DNA from: CAWARU01 sp963805795
GTDB taxonomy: Bacteria; Pseudomonadota; Gammaproteobacteria; UBA6186; Azoamicaceae
DNA length: 64,000 nt
Direction: 5' to 3'
Assembly: GCA_963805795.1 (NCBI GenBank)
Contig: CAWDVG010000001.1
Coordinates: forward strand, 1,054,001-1,118,000
How positions within the stretch are numbered: the first letter of the stretch is position 1; every line of letters starts with the position of its first letter. This document shows positions 27,394 through 39,866 of the stretch, piece after piece. Under the pieces are notes generated by a model that saw only the letters and a list, made by a program, of their open reading frames with translations, ran no database searches and had not been told where the DNA came from. Both the position numbers and the translations under genes were made by a program.

Positions 27394-28152
27394 GGGGGGC
27401 ATGCGTATAGCGCCGTCTAATGGCATCACATCTCCATTTATCATGGGATTCTCGATAATATGAGCAACAAATTTTGCAAATTCTAAAGGTTGTCCGAAAC
27501 GTTTCGGGAAAATGGTGCTGGCTAAAAGATTCCCTCTGACTTTTTCTGAAGCATTTTGCATCATGGCTGTTTCGAAAACCCCAGGGGCAATGGCAACCAC
27601 TCTGATACCAAATTTACCCATCTCTCGAGCCACAGGTAAGGTCATGCCGATGACTCCTCCCTTAGATGCACTGTAGGCAACTTGACCAATTTGTCCCTCA
27701 TAAGCTGCAATGGATGCAACATTTATGACTACCCCTCGTTCTTCAGTTTCTGGTATGGGTTCCAGTTGCATCATGCCTGCTAAAGCCAATTCCATAACAA
27801 TAAAGGTCCCTACTAAATCAATTTCTACCACTTTTCGAAAATGATCCACTTTCATGGGTCCTTCTTTACCAACGATTCGTCCGCCATCTAAAATTCCCGC
27901 ACAATTGATACAAACTCGAGGTGTTCCCAATTGATTTTTGATCTGTTGCAAGGCGCTTTTTACACTGTCTTCAGAGGTTACATCACAAACAAGTCCCAGT
28001 CCGGAGATGGATTGTGCGATTGCTTCAACTTCTGTTTTATGGATATCAAGCACAGCAATTTTAGCACCCATTGTGGCCAAATATTGCGCAGTTGCCGCAC
28101 CAAGACCCGATCCGCCACCGGTGATGACGATCACTAAATTTTTTATTTCCAT
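27391..28152 (-). CDS. SDR-family 3-hydroxyacyl-CoA dehydrogenase (type II / HSD10-like)
   Basis: 253 residues. Short-chain dehydrogenase: NAD-binding GGGSGLGAATA, CDVTSED, NCAGI, catalytic Ser in NVASIAAYEGQIGQVAYSASKGG (YxxxK). The segment PGVFETAMMQNASEKVR and the insert MELALAGMMQLEPIPETEERGVVINVA are typical of the HSD17B10/3-hydroxy-2-methylbutyryl-CoA dehydrogenase branch, which oxidises 3-hydroxyacyl-CoA in beta-oxidation and isoleucine breakdown. The ATG has GGAG eight bases upstream. Divergent from the thiolase, implying a common acyl-CoA role. Confidence 0.88.
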   Translation of the reverse strand: MEIKNLVIVITGGGSGLGAATAQYLATMGAKIAVLDIHKTEVEAIAQSISGLGLVCDVTSEDSVKSALQQIKNQLGTPRVCINCAGILDGGRIVGKEGPMKVDHFRKVVEIDLVGTFIVMELALAGMMQLEPIPETEERGVVINVASIAAYEGQIGQVAYSASKGGVIGMTLPVAREMGKFGIRVVAIAPGVFETAMMQNASEKVRGNLLASTIFPKRFGQPLEFAKFVAHIIENPMINGDVMPLDGAIRMPP

Positions 28153-28469
28153 TATATTGCTCCAGTTTTTCTAAAACCGAACAGAATCAATGACTATGGC
28201 CTTTTGAAATACCTAATATATAGGATTCAACATCTCAAAAACCGTGGTGCCTCAAGATATCTATCGAGAGAACTGAAAATTTCTACAATATTTTCTTAAA
28301 ACTGAAACATCTATAATATTTCCTGGTAAAATTGTTTGTTATGTTTAGATATATAAAATTTGACCCAACACCATTGTACAGATATATGTAATTTCTTGAG
28401 TTCCATGTTATATTTTGTTATGAAGCACGTTACCTGTTGTTGCGACTTATTTTTGCGGAGATTTTGAAT
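28153..28469. other. Divergent promoter region between dehydrogenase and thiolase
   Basis: 317 bp without a gene. It contains the candidate thiolase promoter listed separately and otherwise AT-rich sequence with no repeat element or open frame that I can support. Confidence 0.5.
28360..28388 (+). promoter_or_regulatory. Candidate sigma-70 promoter for the thiolase
   Basis: TTGACC (28360-28365), 17-bp spacer, TATATG (28383-28388). This would give a leader of about 75 bases before the thiolase ATG. Matches are 5/6 and 4/6 to consensus with ideal spacing. Confidence 0.4.
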
Positions 28470-29669
28470 ATGGAAAATGCAGATCCAATCGTTATTGTAG
28501 GCGCTGCCAGAAGCCCCATTGGGGATTTTTTAGGCATATTTTCAACGATGCCCGCACCTAAATTAGGCGCTGTTGTGATCAAAGCCGCTATAGAAAGAGC
28601 CAAAATAAAACCAGAAGATATTGACGAGGTTATAATGGGTTGTGTCTTATCAGCAGGTATTGGACAGGGCCCTGCCAGACAAGCGGCCATTTATGCAGGT
28701 TTACCCACTTCTGTTCCTTGTTCAACCATAAACAAACTCTGCGGCTCTGGAATGAAAGCTGTTATGCTGGCCCACGATTTACTACTTTCAAACAGCAACA
28801 AAATAATAGTAGCAGGTGGTATGGAAAGTATGAGCTCTACGCCCTATTTACTTGAAAAGGCTAGGACTGGTTATCGATTAGGCCATGCGAAAATTTATGA
28901 TCATATGCTCATAGACGGATTAGAAGATGCCTATGAGAAAGGGACAGGGATGGGTGTTTTCGCAGAAAGAACTTCCGAAAAATACCATTTTTCCCGCGCC
29001 GAACAAGATGAATTTGCCATTACTTCCCTTAAGCGCGCCCAAGAAGCCACACAAAAAGGCTGGTTTTTATCAGATGTAGAAATTGTACCGACAACGGTTA
29101 CGCCTTTGAAAGGAGATACTCTTATTATTCAAGAAGACGAGCATCAGAAGCATGTTAAAGCGGAAAAAATACCAACTTTACGACCCTCATTTAAAGAAAA
29201 CGGTACGGTTACAGCTGCCAATTCTAGTTCTATTTCAGATGGAGCAGCGGCTTTAGTGCTCATGCGCTTATCAGAAGCTAAAAAAAGAGGGATTAAACCT
29301 ATTGCCAAAATATTAGGACATTCTTCATTTTCACAGGAACCCGCTTGGTTTACAACTGCACCTATAAAAGCAATAGAACAGCTTTTAAATAAATTACATT
29401 GGACAGAGGATAAGGTTGATCTTTATGAAATTAACGAAGCTTTTGCTTGTGTTACAATGGCAGCCATGCGAGATTTAAAATTATCACCTGATAAAGTTAA
29501 TGTTCATGGTGGCGCATGTGCATTAGGACATCCTATTGGGGCCTCTGGTGCACGAATTATCACAACACTGTTAGGTGCTCTTAAGCAACGAAACAAAACC
29601 TTTGGGCTTGCTGCCTTATGTATTGGGGGTGGCGAGGCTACAGCCATTGCCATAGAAATGTTAAATTAA
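28470..29669 (+). CDS. Acetyl-CoA acetyltransferase (thiolase)
   Basis: 399 residues from the ATG at 28470 (GGAG nine bases upstream). Condenses two acetyl-CoA to acetoacetyl-CoA or runs the reverse cleavage. Catalytic C91 is in NKLCGSGMKAV, followed by MAGGMESMS-like GGMESMSSTPYLL, NEAFACVTM with the conserved His pair region GGACALGHPIGASGARI containing the second catalytic Cys/His set. Either a biosynthetic PhaA/AtoB role, feeding phaB and phaC some 10 kb away, or isoleucine/fatty acid degradation with the divergent dehydrogenase is possible. Confidence 0.94.
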   Translation: MENADPIVIVGAARSPIGDFLGIFSTMPAPKLGAVVIKAAIERAKIKPEDIDEVIMGCVLSAGIGQGPARQAAIYAGLPTSVPCSTINKLCGSGMKAVMLAHDLLLSNSNKIIVAGGMESMSSTPYLLEKARTGYRLGHAKIYDHMLIDGLEDAYEKGTGMGVFAERTSEKYHFSRAEQDEFAITSLKRAQEATQKGWFLSDVEIVPTTVTPLKGDTLIIQEDEHQKHVKAEKIPTLRPSFKENGTVTAANSSSISDGAAALVLMRLSEAKKRGIKPIAKILGHSSFSQEPAWFTTAPIKAIEQLLNKLHWTEDKVDLYEINEAFACVTMAAMRDLKLSPDKVNVHGGACALGHPIGASGARIITTLLGALKQRNKTFGLAALCIGGGEATAIAIEMLN

Positions 29670-29729
29670 GGCCTTTGACATTTCTACTAGGCTTTGCAGC
29701 TTAAGCCTAGCGAAATCTCAACAAGCCTT
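29668..29729. repeat. Palindromic repeat, family B (short)
   Basis: Imperfect ~27-bp palindrome (AAGGCCTTTGACATTTCTAC ... ending AATCTCAACAAGCCTT). The right arm contains the reverse complement of the family B core GAGATTTCGCTAGGC. It overlaps the thiolase stop codon and the 3' end of the decayed ndvB gene. Confidence 0.7.
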
Positions 29730-32700
29730 AAATGCTTAAAATAACCTGGTGCGCAATACCATCTTCCACTAAAGAAATTGTATTGCCTTCCAACATAACA
29801 TTATCTAATTGCAATGAACTAGCTTCGCCGTCTTTTTTATGTTTAACTGCAATCTTATATAATGTGCTGCCAAAATAATATTCTACGCTAAAACCATCCC
29901 ATGTATCTAGCAAAATAGGCGTCAAACGTAAATTCTTACCTTCTTCTAATCTAATTCCCAAAAGTGTTTCTGTGATCAGCCGATATAACCAACCCGCTGA
30001 ACCTGTATACCAGCTCCAACCACCACGACCAATATGAGGCGCTACACTGTAAACATCTCCTGCAACGACATAGGGTTCAATTTTATAGCGATTGATTTCA
30101 GCAAGCGTTGCGACCATGATTGATTGGATTGAGAATATTAAAAAGTTGCCAAGCTAAGTGCTTTTTCACCTAATTCGGCAAATGCCATAGCTGCCCAAAC
30201 AGCAGCATGGGTATATTGACCGCCATTTTCACGAATACCAGGAACATAGCCTTCGATATAACCCGGATTAGGTTTTGATTTGTCAAAGGGTGGATCAAGC
30301 AGCTTAATCAAATTTATCTTCATTATTGACTAAATAATGATGCAACGACAACATGGCTTGTTTAGCACGTAATAGGATCTGCTGCACCAGATAATACTGA
30401 CCAACTCTGAGCAATGGAATCAATTCGGCATTCGTTATTGCTAGCAGAACCAAACGGTGTACCATCATCAAAATAAGCACGACGATACCATTCGCCATCC
30501 CAACCATGTTGCTTCTAATTGTTGTTGTAATTGTTCTCCCTCTTCATACACATTGCTCAGCAAATGCATTATCACCATAACGCGCAGCAAGCGTTGCAAA
30601 ATGTTTAAGACACTATATAAGAAAAATCCCAGCCAAACACTTTCACCCTCGCCCTTCTATACCAACCAGATTCATCCCATCATTCCAATCACCCGAGCCC
30701 ATCAATGGTAAACCATGTTCACCAAATTTTAAACCATGTATTAATAGCACGCACAGCATGTTGATAAAGACTGACTGGCTTCTTGTTCCTATTGGGCAAA
30801 TCATAATAGGATTCTTCATCGGCATTTAGGGCCGTCCCTGCTAAAAAAGGAATCGTTTCATCAAGCATCAGCCATATCGCCCGTTGTTTCAATATAATGG
30901 CAAATTGCAAACGGCAGCCATAAATAATCATCTGAACAGCGTGTACGCACACCGCGGTTAGCGGTGGATGCCACCAATGTTGCACATCGCCTTCTTCAAA
31001 CTGATGCGCAGCACATAATAATAAATGTGCACGAAATAGTTCAGGTGCGACTATGTGCCAATGCCATGACATCTTGTAATTGATCGCGAAAACCAAAAGC
31101 GCCTGATGATTGATAATAACCAGTACGTCCCCATAATCGACTTGATAATACTTGATATAACAACCAACCATTGGCTAGCAAATTAACAGCTAGGATCAGG
31201 CGTAGTCTACTTTCACAATACTTTAATGTATTGTTGCCAATATTGACGTACAGAAGCTAAGGCAGCTTCAGCAGCCATGACTTCCATGATAACGTTGTAC
31301 TAATGTATCGGCTTCTTGTCTATCTTTTCCTGCACCTAAAGTAAATACAATTTCACGCGTTTGACCTTCCGCCAAATCAAAGACTAATTGAATCGCACCA
31401 CAAGGATCTAATCCTGCGCCAACACGTCCTGACAAACGTTTACGTTTTAATGCATGCAGGTTGTTGCAAGTGTCCCATTACGGCCTAAAAATTCAGTACG
31501 ATCTCCGGTGACAGTACGTGCAGATTAATTCTAAATTGAGAAGTGCTCGCATCAAAAAAAGCGGTACGTTCACCAAATTCAGTATTATAATGATTTTGTG
31601 CGAACAATGCCCCACTTTGCGATAATTCAGTCACCACATGCATGGCGTTTTTAGACGGTAAATCACCCAACACCCATGCATACATAACCAGTGGCAGATA
31701 ATCGACGCTGACGCATGGAATCATTGCGAATTTTTAACACTGCAAATTTAACAGGTGCATCCAATGCGACATACATCCATAATTCAGAATGAATGCCATC
31801 TTCAATATGCTCGAATACACTGTAACCAAAACCATGTCGAATTTGATAATCGCCCCGCCCGCGGCAGGGTAATGCTGTAGGTGACCAAACATAGTCCGGT
31901 TTCATCATCACGTAGATAAAATGCTTCGCCTGCCGAATCTTGTAATGGGATCATTGTCCCAAGGCGTTAAACGAAATTCATGGGCATTTTCAGTCCAGGT
32001 ATATCCTTGACCACTTTCAGATACCAATGTGCCAAAATTTGGATTAGCAATCACATTAACCCAAGGCGCGGGTGTTGCAACATCCTCTTCTGTTAAACGG
32101 ATGATATATTCATCGCCAGCACGTGAAAATCCACCAAAGCCATTAAAAAATTGTAAATCTTGTGGAAGTGCTGGAAGTTTGTGAGCAACAACATTGTGTG
32201 GCAAATTTATTACGGCTTTAATAGTGGCATCAATGGAGGATTGAACACGACGACGATTCAATTGTTCTTTTAACGTGCCATGTTTATCTGAAAGAATAAC
32301 TCGTGCGACGGATTGCAACAGAATACGATCTTCTAACGAGTACTTGTTCTGCAACGCGACTACAATACTGCCAGCATGATCTGTAGTTGTGGCTAGCAGT
32401 TATCAAACTCATAATTTGATCTTGTAATAGTTTGTCGGTAACTGACTGCGTTCTTCATTCAAAATAACCAAATCAACAATCAAGCCTTTGCGTCGCCAAT
32501 AAGCTTGAGCTTGAATTAATTGCCGAACCAGTTCAATATTGGCTGCATCTTCAATATGCAATAAGACGATCGGTAAATCACCGGAAATGGAATAACCCCA
32601 TAAACCGGATTGTCCACGTCGTTATTACTTGCAAAGATTTGGCTGTCTGCACGACGCGTGTTGTTGCTATAAATGATCGCAGCTGGCAAGTTTTCCATAG

Positions 32701-35700
32701 AGTTGCGCATCTTCTTCGGAAATATTAAGTTGATGTAATAGCACTTGACCATGCGTCCAGGCTAATCCGAAAATACGATTTGCTAAACGACGATCTTGAT
32801 ATTTTTCAACTAAATGCAATACAATGTCACGTGTTTCCGCAATACCAGTGAGAAGATCAAAAGTGATTAAATCATCAGGTTCGAGTGTCACTCGACAACG
32901 AATAGCGACAATAGGATCCAATACTGCGCCCATGGTATTAGAAAGATCCCCTTGTTCAATCATCGCAAGTGGTGCAGCTAGCATGTACGACCACGGCCGA
33001 CAAAACGTGCACGATCTGTTTCAAAAGATAACGTAATAGGGCTCTTCACTGTATACATTCAGCAGATGACAACCAGGGCGAGTTTATCTTCATTCTGTGG
33101 CCGGCGTGTAGCTAAAATAGCTTGTTGTTCTGGCAACAGTTCTGTTTCTACAAATAAATTACTAAAAGCGGGTTGCGCAAGATCAGCTGCTTGCGGCGTT
33201 AAAACAATTTCACCATAACTGGTAAATTCGATGGTGCGACGAATTTTAGAACGATTATGAATTCGTAATCGACGTAATTCAATATCATCTTCTGGCGATA
33301 CCACAATTTCGGTATGTATATCAAGCTGCATATCACTTCGATTGAATTCAGCATGTGCTTCTGAAAATACAGCTTTAAAATTCTCAATGCATCCTTGTAG
33401 GTTGATAATCAGTCGACCAAAATTCTCCTGTAGCCACATCACGTACATAACTAAACAATCCCCAATTATCACAGGTACTGTCTTCACGCCAACGTGTCAC
33501 TGCAATATCTTTCCAGCGACTATAACCGCCGCCTGCTTGCGTGAGCACTAAATGATAACGTCCATTGGATAGCAGTTGAACTTGGGGTGCTTGTGTATTG
33601 GGACTATTAAATACACGCATAGATGCTTCAGGACGATTAGAAACAGTGCTACCATATTAGGTGATTTTGGTATTTGTAAATACGAAGCGGTTGGTTTAGG
33701 AATACGTTCTTGCAATAACAATAGGGTAGCTTGAAATAGCGGATCTGCAACAAAACGCCGTTGCATGGGTTGATCATGCAGTAGATAAGAAAAAGCTAAA
33801 AAGCTCATACCTTGATGATGCGTCATAAATGATCGTACAAGGCTTTTTCTACTATCCCGTGGTAAACGTGCCGGAGTAAAATCAATGGCTTCATAAAAAC
33901 CAAATTTTCCTATGGCATACTCTGTCAGCTAACCGTTGTAAATTGAGACAGGCTGCTTCTGGTGCAACCATCAATGCCATGGCACTGGCATAGGGTGCAA
34001 TGACCAAATCTTCTTCTAAACCACGTTTAAGTCCTAATCCAGGACGCCAAACGCTCGATATAAATAATTAAATTGAGTATCAACTGCATTAAATCCTGAT
34101 TCCGAAACCCCCCATGGCACACCACGTTGTTTCCCATAAGCAATTTGTCGACTAACTGCTGCTCGATAAGTTTGATCAAGTAAAGTACCTGGATAAGTAG
34201 GCATAACCAGCAGCGGCATTAAATATTCAAACATCGAGCCACTCCAGGAAATAAGATCGGTTCACCCCCACTTGATACCAATAATCGACCCAACGCAAAC
34301 CAGCTTTCTTGTAGAATTTGTCCTTGAGCAATGGCAACAAAATTTCCCAAACGTGCTTCGGAAGAAAGCAAATCGTAACTGCTGGAATCTTGCCGTTGAT
34401 TATCGACATTAAAACCAATCGTCATTAAATGACTGATTTCATCATAGAGAAAACTAATATCCATTTGTGCTAGGGAAAATGCAGTATTAGCAGTTTATGA
34501 ATTAAATGGCTGATATTTTTAGCTTTCTTAATGCACTCACTATCTTCAATAGCTATGATGCCATCCATAGCTACTTAAGTTGTGATATCTTGCAAAGTGG
34601 CATTTACCGTTAAACCAGGCAGATGAGCATAAGAATTTTATTTCATCTCTTAAGGCACAGCATTGCTTCAATAAGCTTTTTTGACCATTCCTGTGTTTCA
34701 GATAATGTATTATCTGTCTTCGATTCCATCCTGGCGACCATCTGCTCCGCCACTTGACATAAATTCTTCACAAGCCGTTAGTGCTGTAGGCCAGCTGGTA
34801 AAAGCTGATCTGGCATGCTTGTAATAATTGTTGAAAATGACTAAACGCCGGCATTAAAGATTTATTAATTTATTGGCTAGCAACAATTACAAGTATCTTC
34901 TAAGCCCATTAAATAATGTGGATTCAACAGAGGCGCATCTAGAAGTTCAAGCAAACCTTGACGCAAAGTTAAGAGATGACCCGCTAAATTTCCACTATCA
35001 ACTGTAGAAACATAGCGTGGAACAAGGGCGCTAATGTTTCAGTATCATACCAATTATAGAAATGACCGCGATATCGTTCAAGCTTATCCATCGTTTGCAA
35101 TGCATTGATCGGTGCGTTCAATCAATTCTGACGAGGCTAATATAGCCAAAATCATAGGCAGTTAAATTGGCTAAAAGCGATAAACCCATATTGGTAGGTG
35201 AAGTGCGTCTTGCTAAAGCTTCTACGGGTGCTTCTTGATAATTATCTGGTGGCAGCCAATGATCCTCTGCGGTAATAAATGTTCAAAAAAACCCCAGGTT
35301 TTACGTGCCATGATATGCAAAAACCGTATTTGTGCTGAACCTAATTTTGGCTCTAAATCTGTTAAAAGGTTTACTTAACCAAAGTGCAAGCACGGTGACC
35401 TAACCAAAGCAACAGTAAGGGCATCGCAAATAACAAAGATTCTAATCGATTATCTAGAAGCATCACCACTGTCGCAATACAAGCTGATATGGGTCCCATC
35501 CACATTATGGAAACCCAAACTGCTGGGGTATCGCGTATATGTTGATCCACTTGATCAGATGGTATCCATTCCAACAAATGGCGCTTAGAAACCACATTCG
35601 CCAACACGTACGCACAATGGCAGAAAGACTGTACCAGGCTTCATGCGGCAAACAGGCTAAATAGAAAATCAACTGCGCAGCTACGACGACGTATAATAGG

Positions 35701-38382
35701 TATAATATTTGCAATATGTTGACTAGCCAGGTGTCGTCTGGTTTATTAAGCAATTCTAAAATTGTATTGACTATCGCAGGCAATAAGAACAATAGCCAAT
35801 ATGATGCCAAACCAAAAAGTATTTTCCGGTAATAATGTCCAACTTAAGCATAATAATGCTAATAAAGCAATAGGAACTAAACTGCGTCGTAAATTATCGA
35901 AAAGTTTAAATTTAGATAATAAAGATAGTGGATTAGCAATTCTTTCGACCCTTAGCGTTCCATACCTTAGGAAATAACCAACCTGCAATTTGCCAATCGC
36001 CTCGAATCCAACGCATGCGACGTTTTACATCAACCAAATAACTGCTAGGTGATTTTTCATATAAAGGTACATCACTCAAAAAACCAGAACGTAAATAACA
36101 GCCTTCCAGTAAATCATGACTCAAAATATGATTATCAGGAAACCGGTTTCCCAAAACTTGTTGAAAAACATCAACATCATAAATTCCTTTACCAATAAAT
36201 GAACCTTCATGAAATACATCTTGATAGACATCCGAAACCGTTCGGGTATAAGGATCAATACCAAATTCATTGCCGTAGAGCCACACATAACGGGTTGGGC
36301 CTGCGCTTGGCAATGCTTCCGCAACTCGAGGTTGTAAAATACCATAGCCCTCTGTGACTAGCTGTTTGCTATTATCATAAAGGGGTTGATTTAATGGATG
36401 CGCCATAGTCGCCACAAATTGACGTGCTGATTCACGAGATAATTGTGTATCACTATCCAATGTAATAACATATTTGATATGAGCTCAATTCAGCTTTTGA
36501 TCCGACTATCAACATGAAATTAGTTTCATCTTTATTTTCGCAAGGAAATTATTTAAATCAGATAATTTTCCACGTTTTCTTTCTCTGCCCATCCAAACTT
36601 GTTCGTTTGCATTCCATTGTCGTGGGCGATGAAATAGAAAGAAAATATCTCTATTTTCCTCAAGATAGTGTTCATTCAATTGGATGATTCGTTTCTCGAT
36701 CAGGGCCAATAGTGCTGCATCTTCTGGCATATGGTCTTCTTTTGCATCATTAAAATCGGTCAAGAGCGCAAAATATAAATTTTTATCACGATTTCCAAGA
36801 AAACGAACTTCCAATGCTTCAATCAAAGTTTCGATTCCTAAAGCACTTCCCAACATAGCGGGAACGACAACCAAAGTACGATTGGCTGCAGGAATGCCTT
36901 CTGTAAAATCCATTCTAGGAAGCGGCTGTGGTTTAACTAACATCGTTGCAGCTAAATTAACCAATGCCACTGCTAGTTGACTGCCGCAAATCACAATCAC
37001 TATGCCCAGCAGAATAAGCCAGATAATACCCACGCCACTTTGACTTGCTTTAAACAATAAAGGGATCAAGATCGCAACTGTAATCACAAGAATACTACCA
37101 ATATAACTGAATAATGCATTTTTTTTGAAAAAATAGCATATTTTTTGCCAATAAGAACGCTTTAAATGCAGCGTCTGCTCTAATTGCGATAAACCCTTGT
37201 CAATCAAATAAAATCCCACATGATAATATCTTATTTGTTTTGGGTTTTTACGAAGTTCTGGCTTTGTTGCATCCAATTCTTTCCTCGCGAGCTGAATAGC
37301 AGCCAATGCAACTTCTTCTTCAGAAATGTCGCTGGCGCGCGATAAACGTTCCACCACATGACGATAGCGATCACGGGTACCAAAATCCATTTTCTGATAA
37401 ATTTGGCTAGGATCACTCCGAAGGGTTTTCTCAACAACACTCATGCTTTCGACAAAATCACGCCAATTGACTTCGGCTAAATGCCTAAGTCCAGCAATAC
37501 TATTACTCACCGTGACTTGATTAGCTGCCTGTTGTTTATTTTCTTCTTGAACCAATTGTTCGATAGATAGTCCTTCTTCAGCCAAATGTTGCTCAACCCA
37601 ACTTAATGGTAAAGCTAAGGCTGCACCTCGTAATCGCCTTGCTAATTCAGCTACAAAAGCACTACTCATTAGAGGATCCGATCGGGCCATATCGGCAATG
37701 ACAATCACAATCTTCTTTGGATCGGAAACCGCTACCTCTATCATTCGATTTGCCCATTGACTTGCGAGCATCCGATCATTTTTATCAACGACAATTCTCT
37801 TACTGGCACTGCTTAGATTTTCAATCAATGCAACGCCTAAAGTGATGGGTATTGCCCATAATTCACCGAGTGTTAAATTCGTCACGCTTTGATAGGCAGA
37901 AATAAAGCGATTTAAATTTTCTAAATCCCAACGTCCATCCCCATGTTCAATAATTTGCAGTGCAATATCGTAAATTCTGGGATAACCTGGTAATACTTCC
38001 AGCCAACTGAGGTAAGGCCCTGCCATATCCCTTAGGAAGATGGCGTCGAATAGTGTGAATTTGCTCTTGAATTAAATAGAAATTATCAAGCAACCATTCC
38101 TTGCGGGTGAAAACTCATCATGATCAGCCGATTTTTTATTCAAGAATCAGACAAGATTTTATTGATAGCAGCTTCACTTTCAGACAATCGACGCAGCAAC
38201 ATATCTTGCGATGTTTTTTGCGTAAGCTCATGTGACAAAGCAAGCGTAATACCAAAACGTTCCATTTGATCTGCAGTAAATAGCTCTGCAGGTAAAGGCG
38301 GTTCGGTACGCCCCTCTACTGCGGCTTTACTTTTTAAGTGCAGCCATTCTTGGATGCTATTGATCAGAGCATTACTATCCAT
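29728..38382 (-). pseudogene. ndvB: Decayed cyclic beta-1,2-glucan synthase (NdvB/ChvB family)
   Basis: An 8.65-kb stretch, matching the length of a full ~2,850-residue NdvB, but broken into about twenty short frames on the minus strand. Recognisable pieces in the right order: N-terminal AELFTADQMERFGITLALSHELTQKT (from ATG 38382), the long 36509-38026 piece (WAIPITLGVALIENL, membrane segments, LLTDFNDA), the glycosyltransferase 84 core with YVITLDSDTQLSRE near 36450, membrane segments at 35.4-36 kb, a glucoamylase-type segment (TYRAAVSRQIAYGKQRGVPWGVSES) near 34.1 kb, and the GH94-like phosphorylase end (GSGDWNDGMNLVG near 30.7 kb; GGWSWYTGSAGWLYRLITE near 30.0 kb). Frames switch by single-base changes and several stops interrupt them. 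A full gene would make periplasmic cyclic glucans. Confidence 0.92.
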
Positions 38383-39690
38383 GGGTAGTGTTATCCTTTT
38401 TGTTAGACAAATACCCCCCAGTGAATCCTGCCCGTTTAAGCCCATTGATAATATAGGGACATTTTTTCATTAAGCTCCATAATAAGCCAGTACGATAGTT
38501 TTCAGTCATCAAAACAATAGGTCCTTGATTAATACCAAAATGCCAAGGTGATATCCAACCAGATGGAAAAGATTTATTATGAAAGGTTTGATTGAATGTG
38601 GCTTTAAAACCATACCGATTGCCCATTTTGAGTTTTAATTCATAAATACAATGCTCAATCACTGGCAGTACAATCTCAGGCGCAAATGGCAAGGAAGTGA
38701 CTGCTAGCCCAGGGTGAAATAGTGCCATCATCAGGACCATAAGGCACTCCACGTGCAATATAATCATAAAATTGCCGTTGAATGCCATTTATTTTACGTA
38801 CGCAGGGCCAGGTCCATCACTGGCTGTAATCCCCCAGCAGCAATGACTATACCCTACAAAATCTGAGTGGATTTTGGATGCATATTGTTGTTGGATGTAG
38901 GTTGCGCGTCGGCTATTTTCAAAATAATCACTCTTTTTTTCACGCATAAATGCATCTTGAATGTCGCGAAAATCAATCCAAATATGCGAGAGTTGATGGG
39001 TAAATAAGGATCCTGCATATAAATAATCGTATCCATAAATTTTTTTCCATTCATAACTTTTGACCCAAGCTGTATAGCTGTTTTCAGGTAATGGATAAGT
39101 AGGTGAACCTAATCCTAAAATATAAAGCAACATGGCTTCATCATATCCTTCCCAACGATAAGGGAAGAAATCCACTTTCTGGTTTCCAACCATGCGTTAC
39201 GGTTTCGCCTTGATTTTGTGCCCATTGCCAATCAACGCGACTATAGAGCGCTCAGGCAAGTGTACGAATTTCTTGTTCTTTTGCTGTATTCGCATCGAAA
39301 TAAATACTTGCCGTTAACATGCCTGCAATTAAAAATGTACTGTCTACCGTGGATAATTCGCAATGCCATGCTCGTCGCCCAGTATTCATATCAAGAAAAT
39401 GATAATAAAAACCTTTATACCCAGTGGCATCTGGTTCTGGACCTTGCGGACTATTCCAAAAAAACCGTAAAGTACTTAGAGTTCGTTCGGCTGCTTGGTG
39501 CGCGACATAAAACCCCGCTCTACCGCAATAGGATAAGAGGCTAACGCAAGCCCGTAGCTGCGATACTGGCAGGCCAGTTTTCTGCTGTTTTATCTAGAAT
39601 TAATCCATTAGAGGGATTTACTTCATGTAAAAAATAGTCAAATGATTCACATTGAAGTGCTTCCAGTTCAGCCTCGATTGTTAATTTCAT
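38375..39690 (-). pseudogene. Decayed glucoamylase-like (PF10091-type) gene
   Basis: Starts at ATG 39690 (MKLTIEAELEALQCESFDYF) and is interrupted by stops and frame changes near 39550, 39500, 39250 and 38789. Recognisable family segments: GYKGFYYHFLDMNTGRRAW, STVDSTFLIAGMLTA, LPYRWEGYDEAMLLYILGLGSPTYPLP, YDYLYAGSLFTHQLSHIWIDFRDIQD, CCWGITASDGPG. About 440 residues when intact. It lies immediately upstream of the ndvB remnant, with its end overlapping the ndvB start, so the two once formed an operon. The plus-strand frame 39218-39544 is its antisense shadow. Confidence 0.88.
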
Positions 39691-39733
39691 TTTTTTCAAT
39701 TTATTATTCCTAAAATTCCTTTTGAAACCTATA

Positions 39734-39862
39734 TATACTCAAAGCAAACGGATTTTAGGCTAGGCGCGTATCTCTCCGAGCAAGCGCAGTGAATTATGAA
39801 TACATGAGCATTGCGAGTGGGGGTGTGCAACAACGCCTAAAGTTCGTTTGCGAAGAGTGTAC
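39734..39862. repeat. Palindromic repeat element, family A
   Basis: About 128 bp. Left end TATACTCAAAGCAAACGGAT then TTTAGGCTAGGCGC; right end CGCCTAAAGTTCGTTTGCG then AAGAGTGTA. The centre holds CGAGCAAGCGCAGT...GAGCATTGCGAG. Lies just after the phaB stop codon and before the decayed glucoamylase gene. Confidence 0.82.
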
Positions 39863-39866
39863 TGAA

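Noticed and set aside
39218..39544. Plus-strand 108-codon frame
   Set aside because: The minus strand clearly encodes the broken glucoamylase-like protein here, so this is a shadow.
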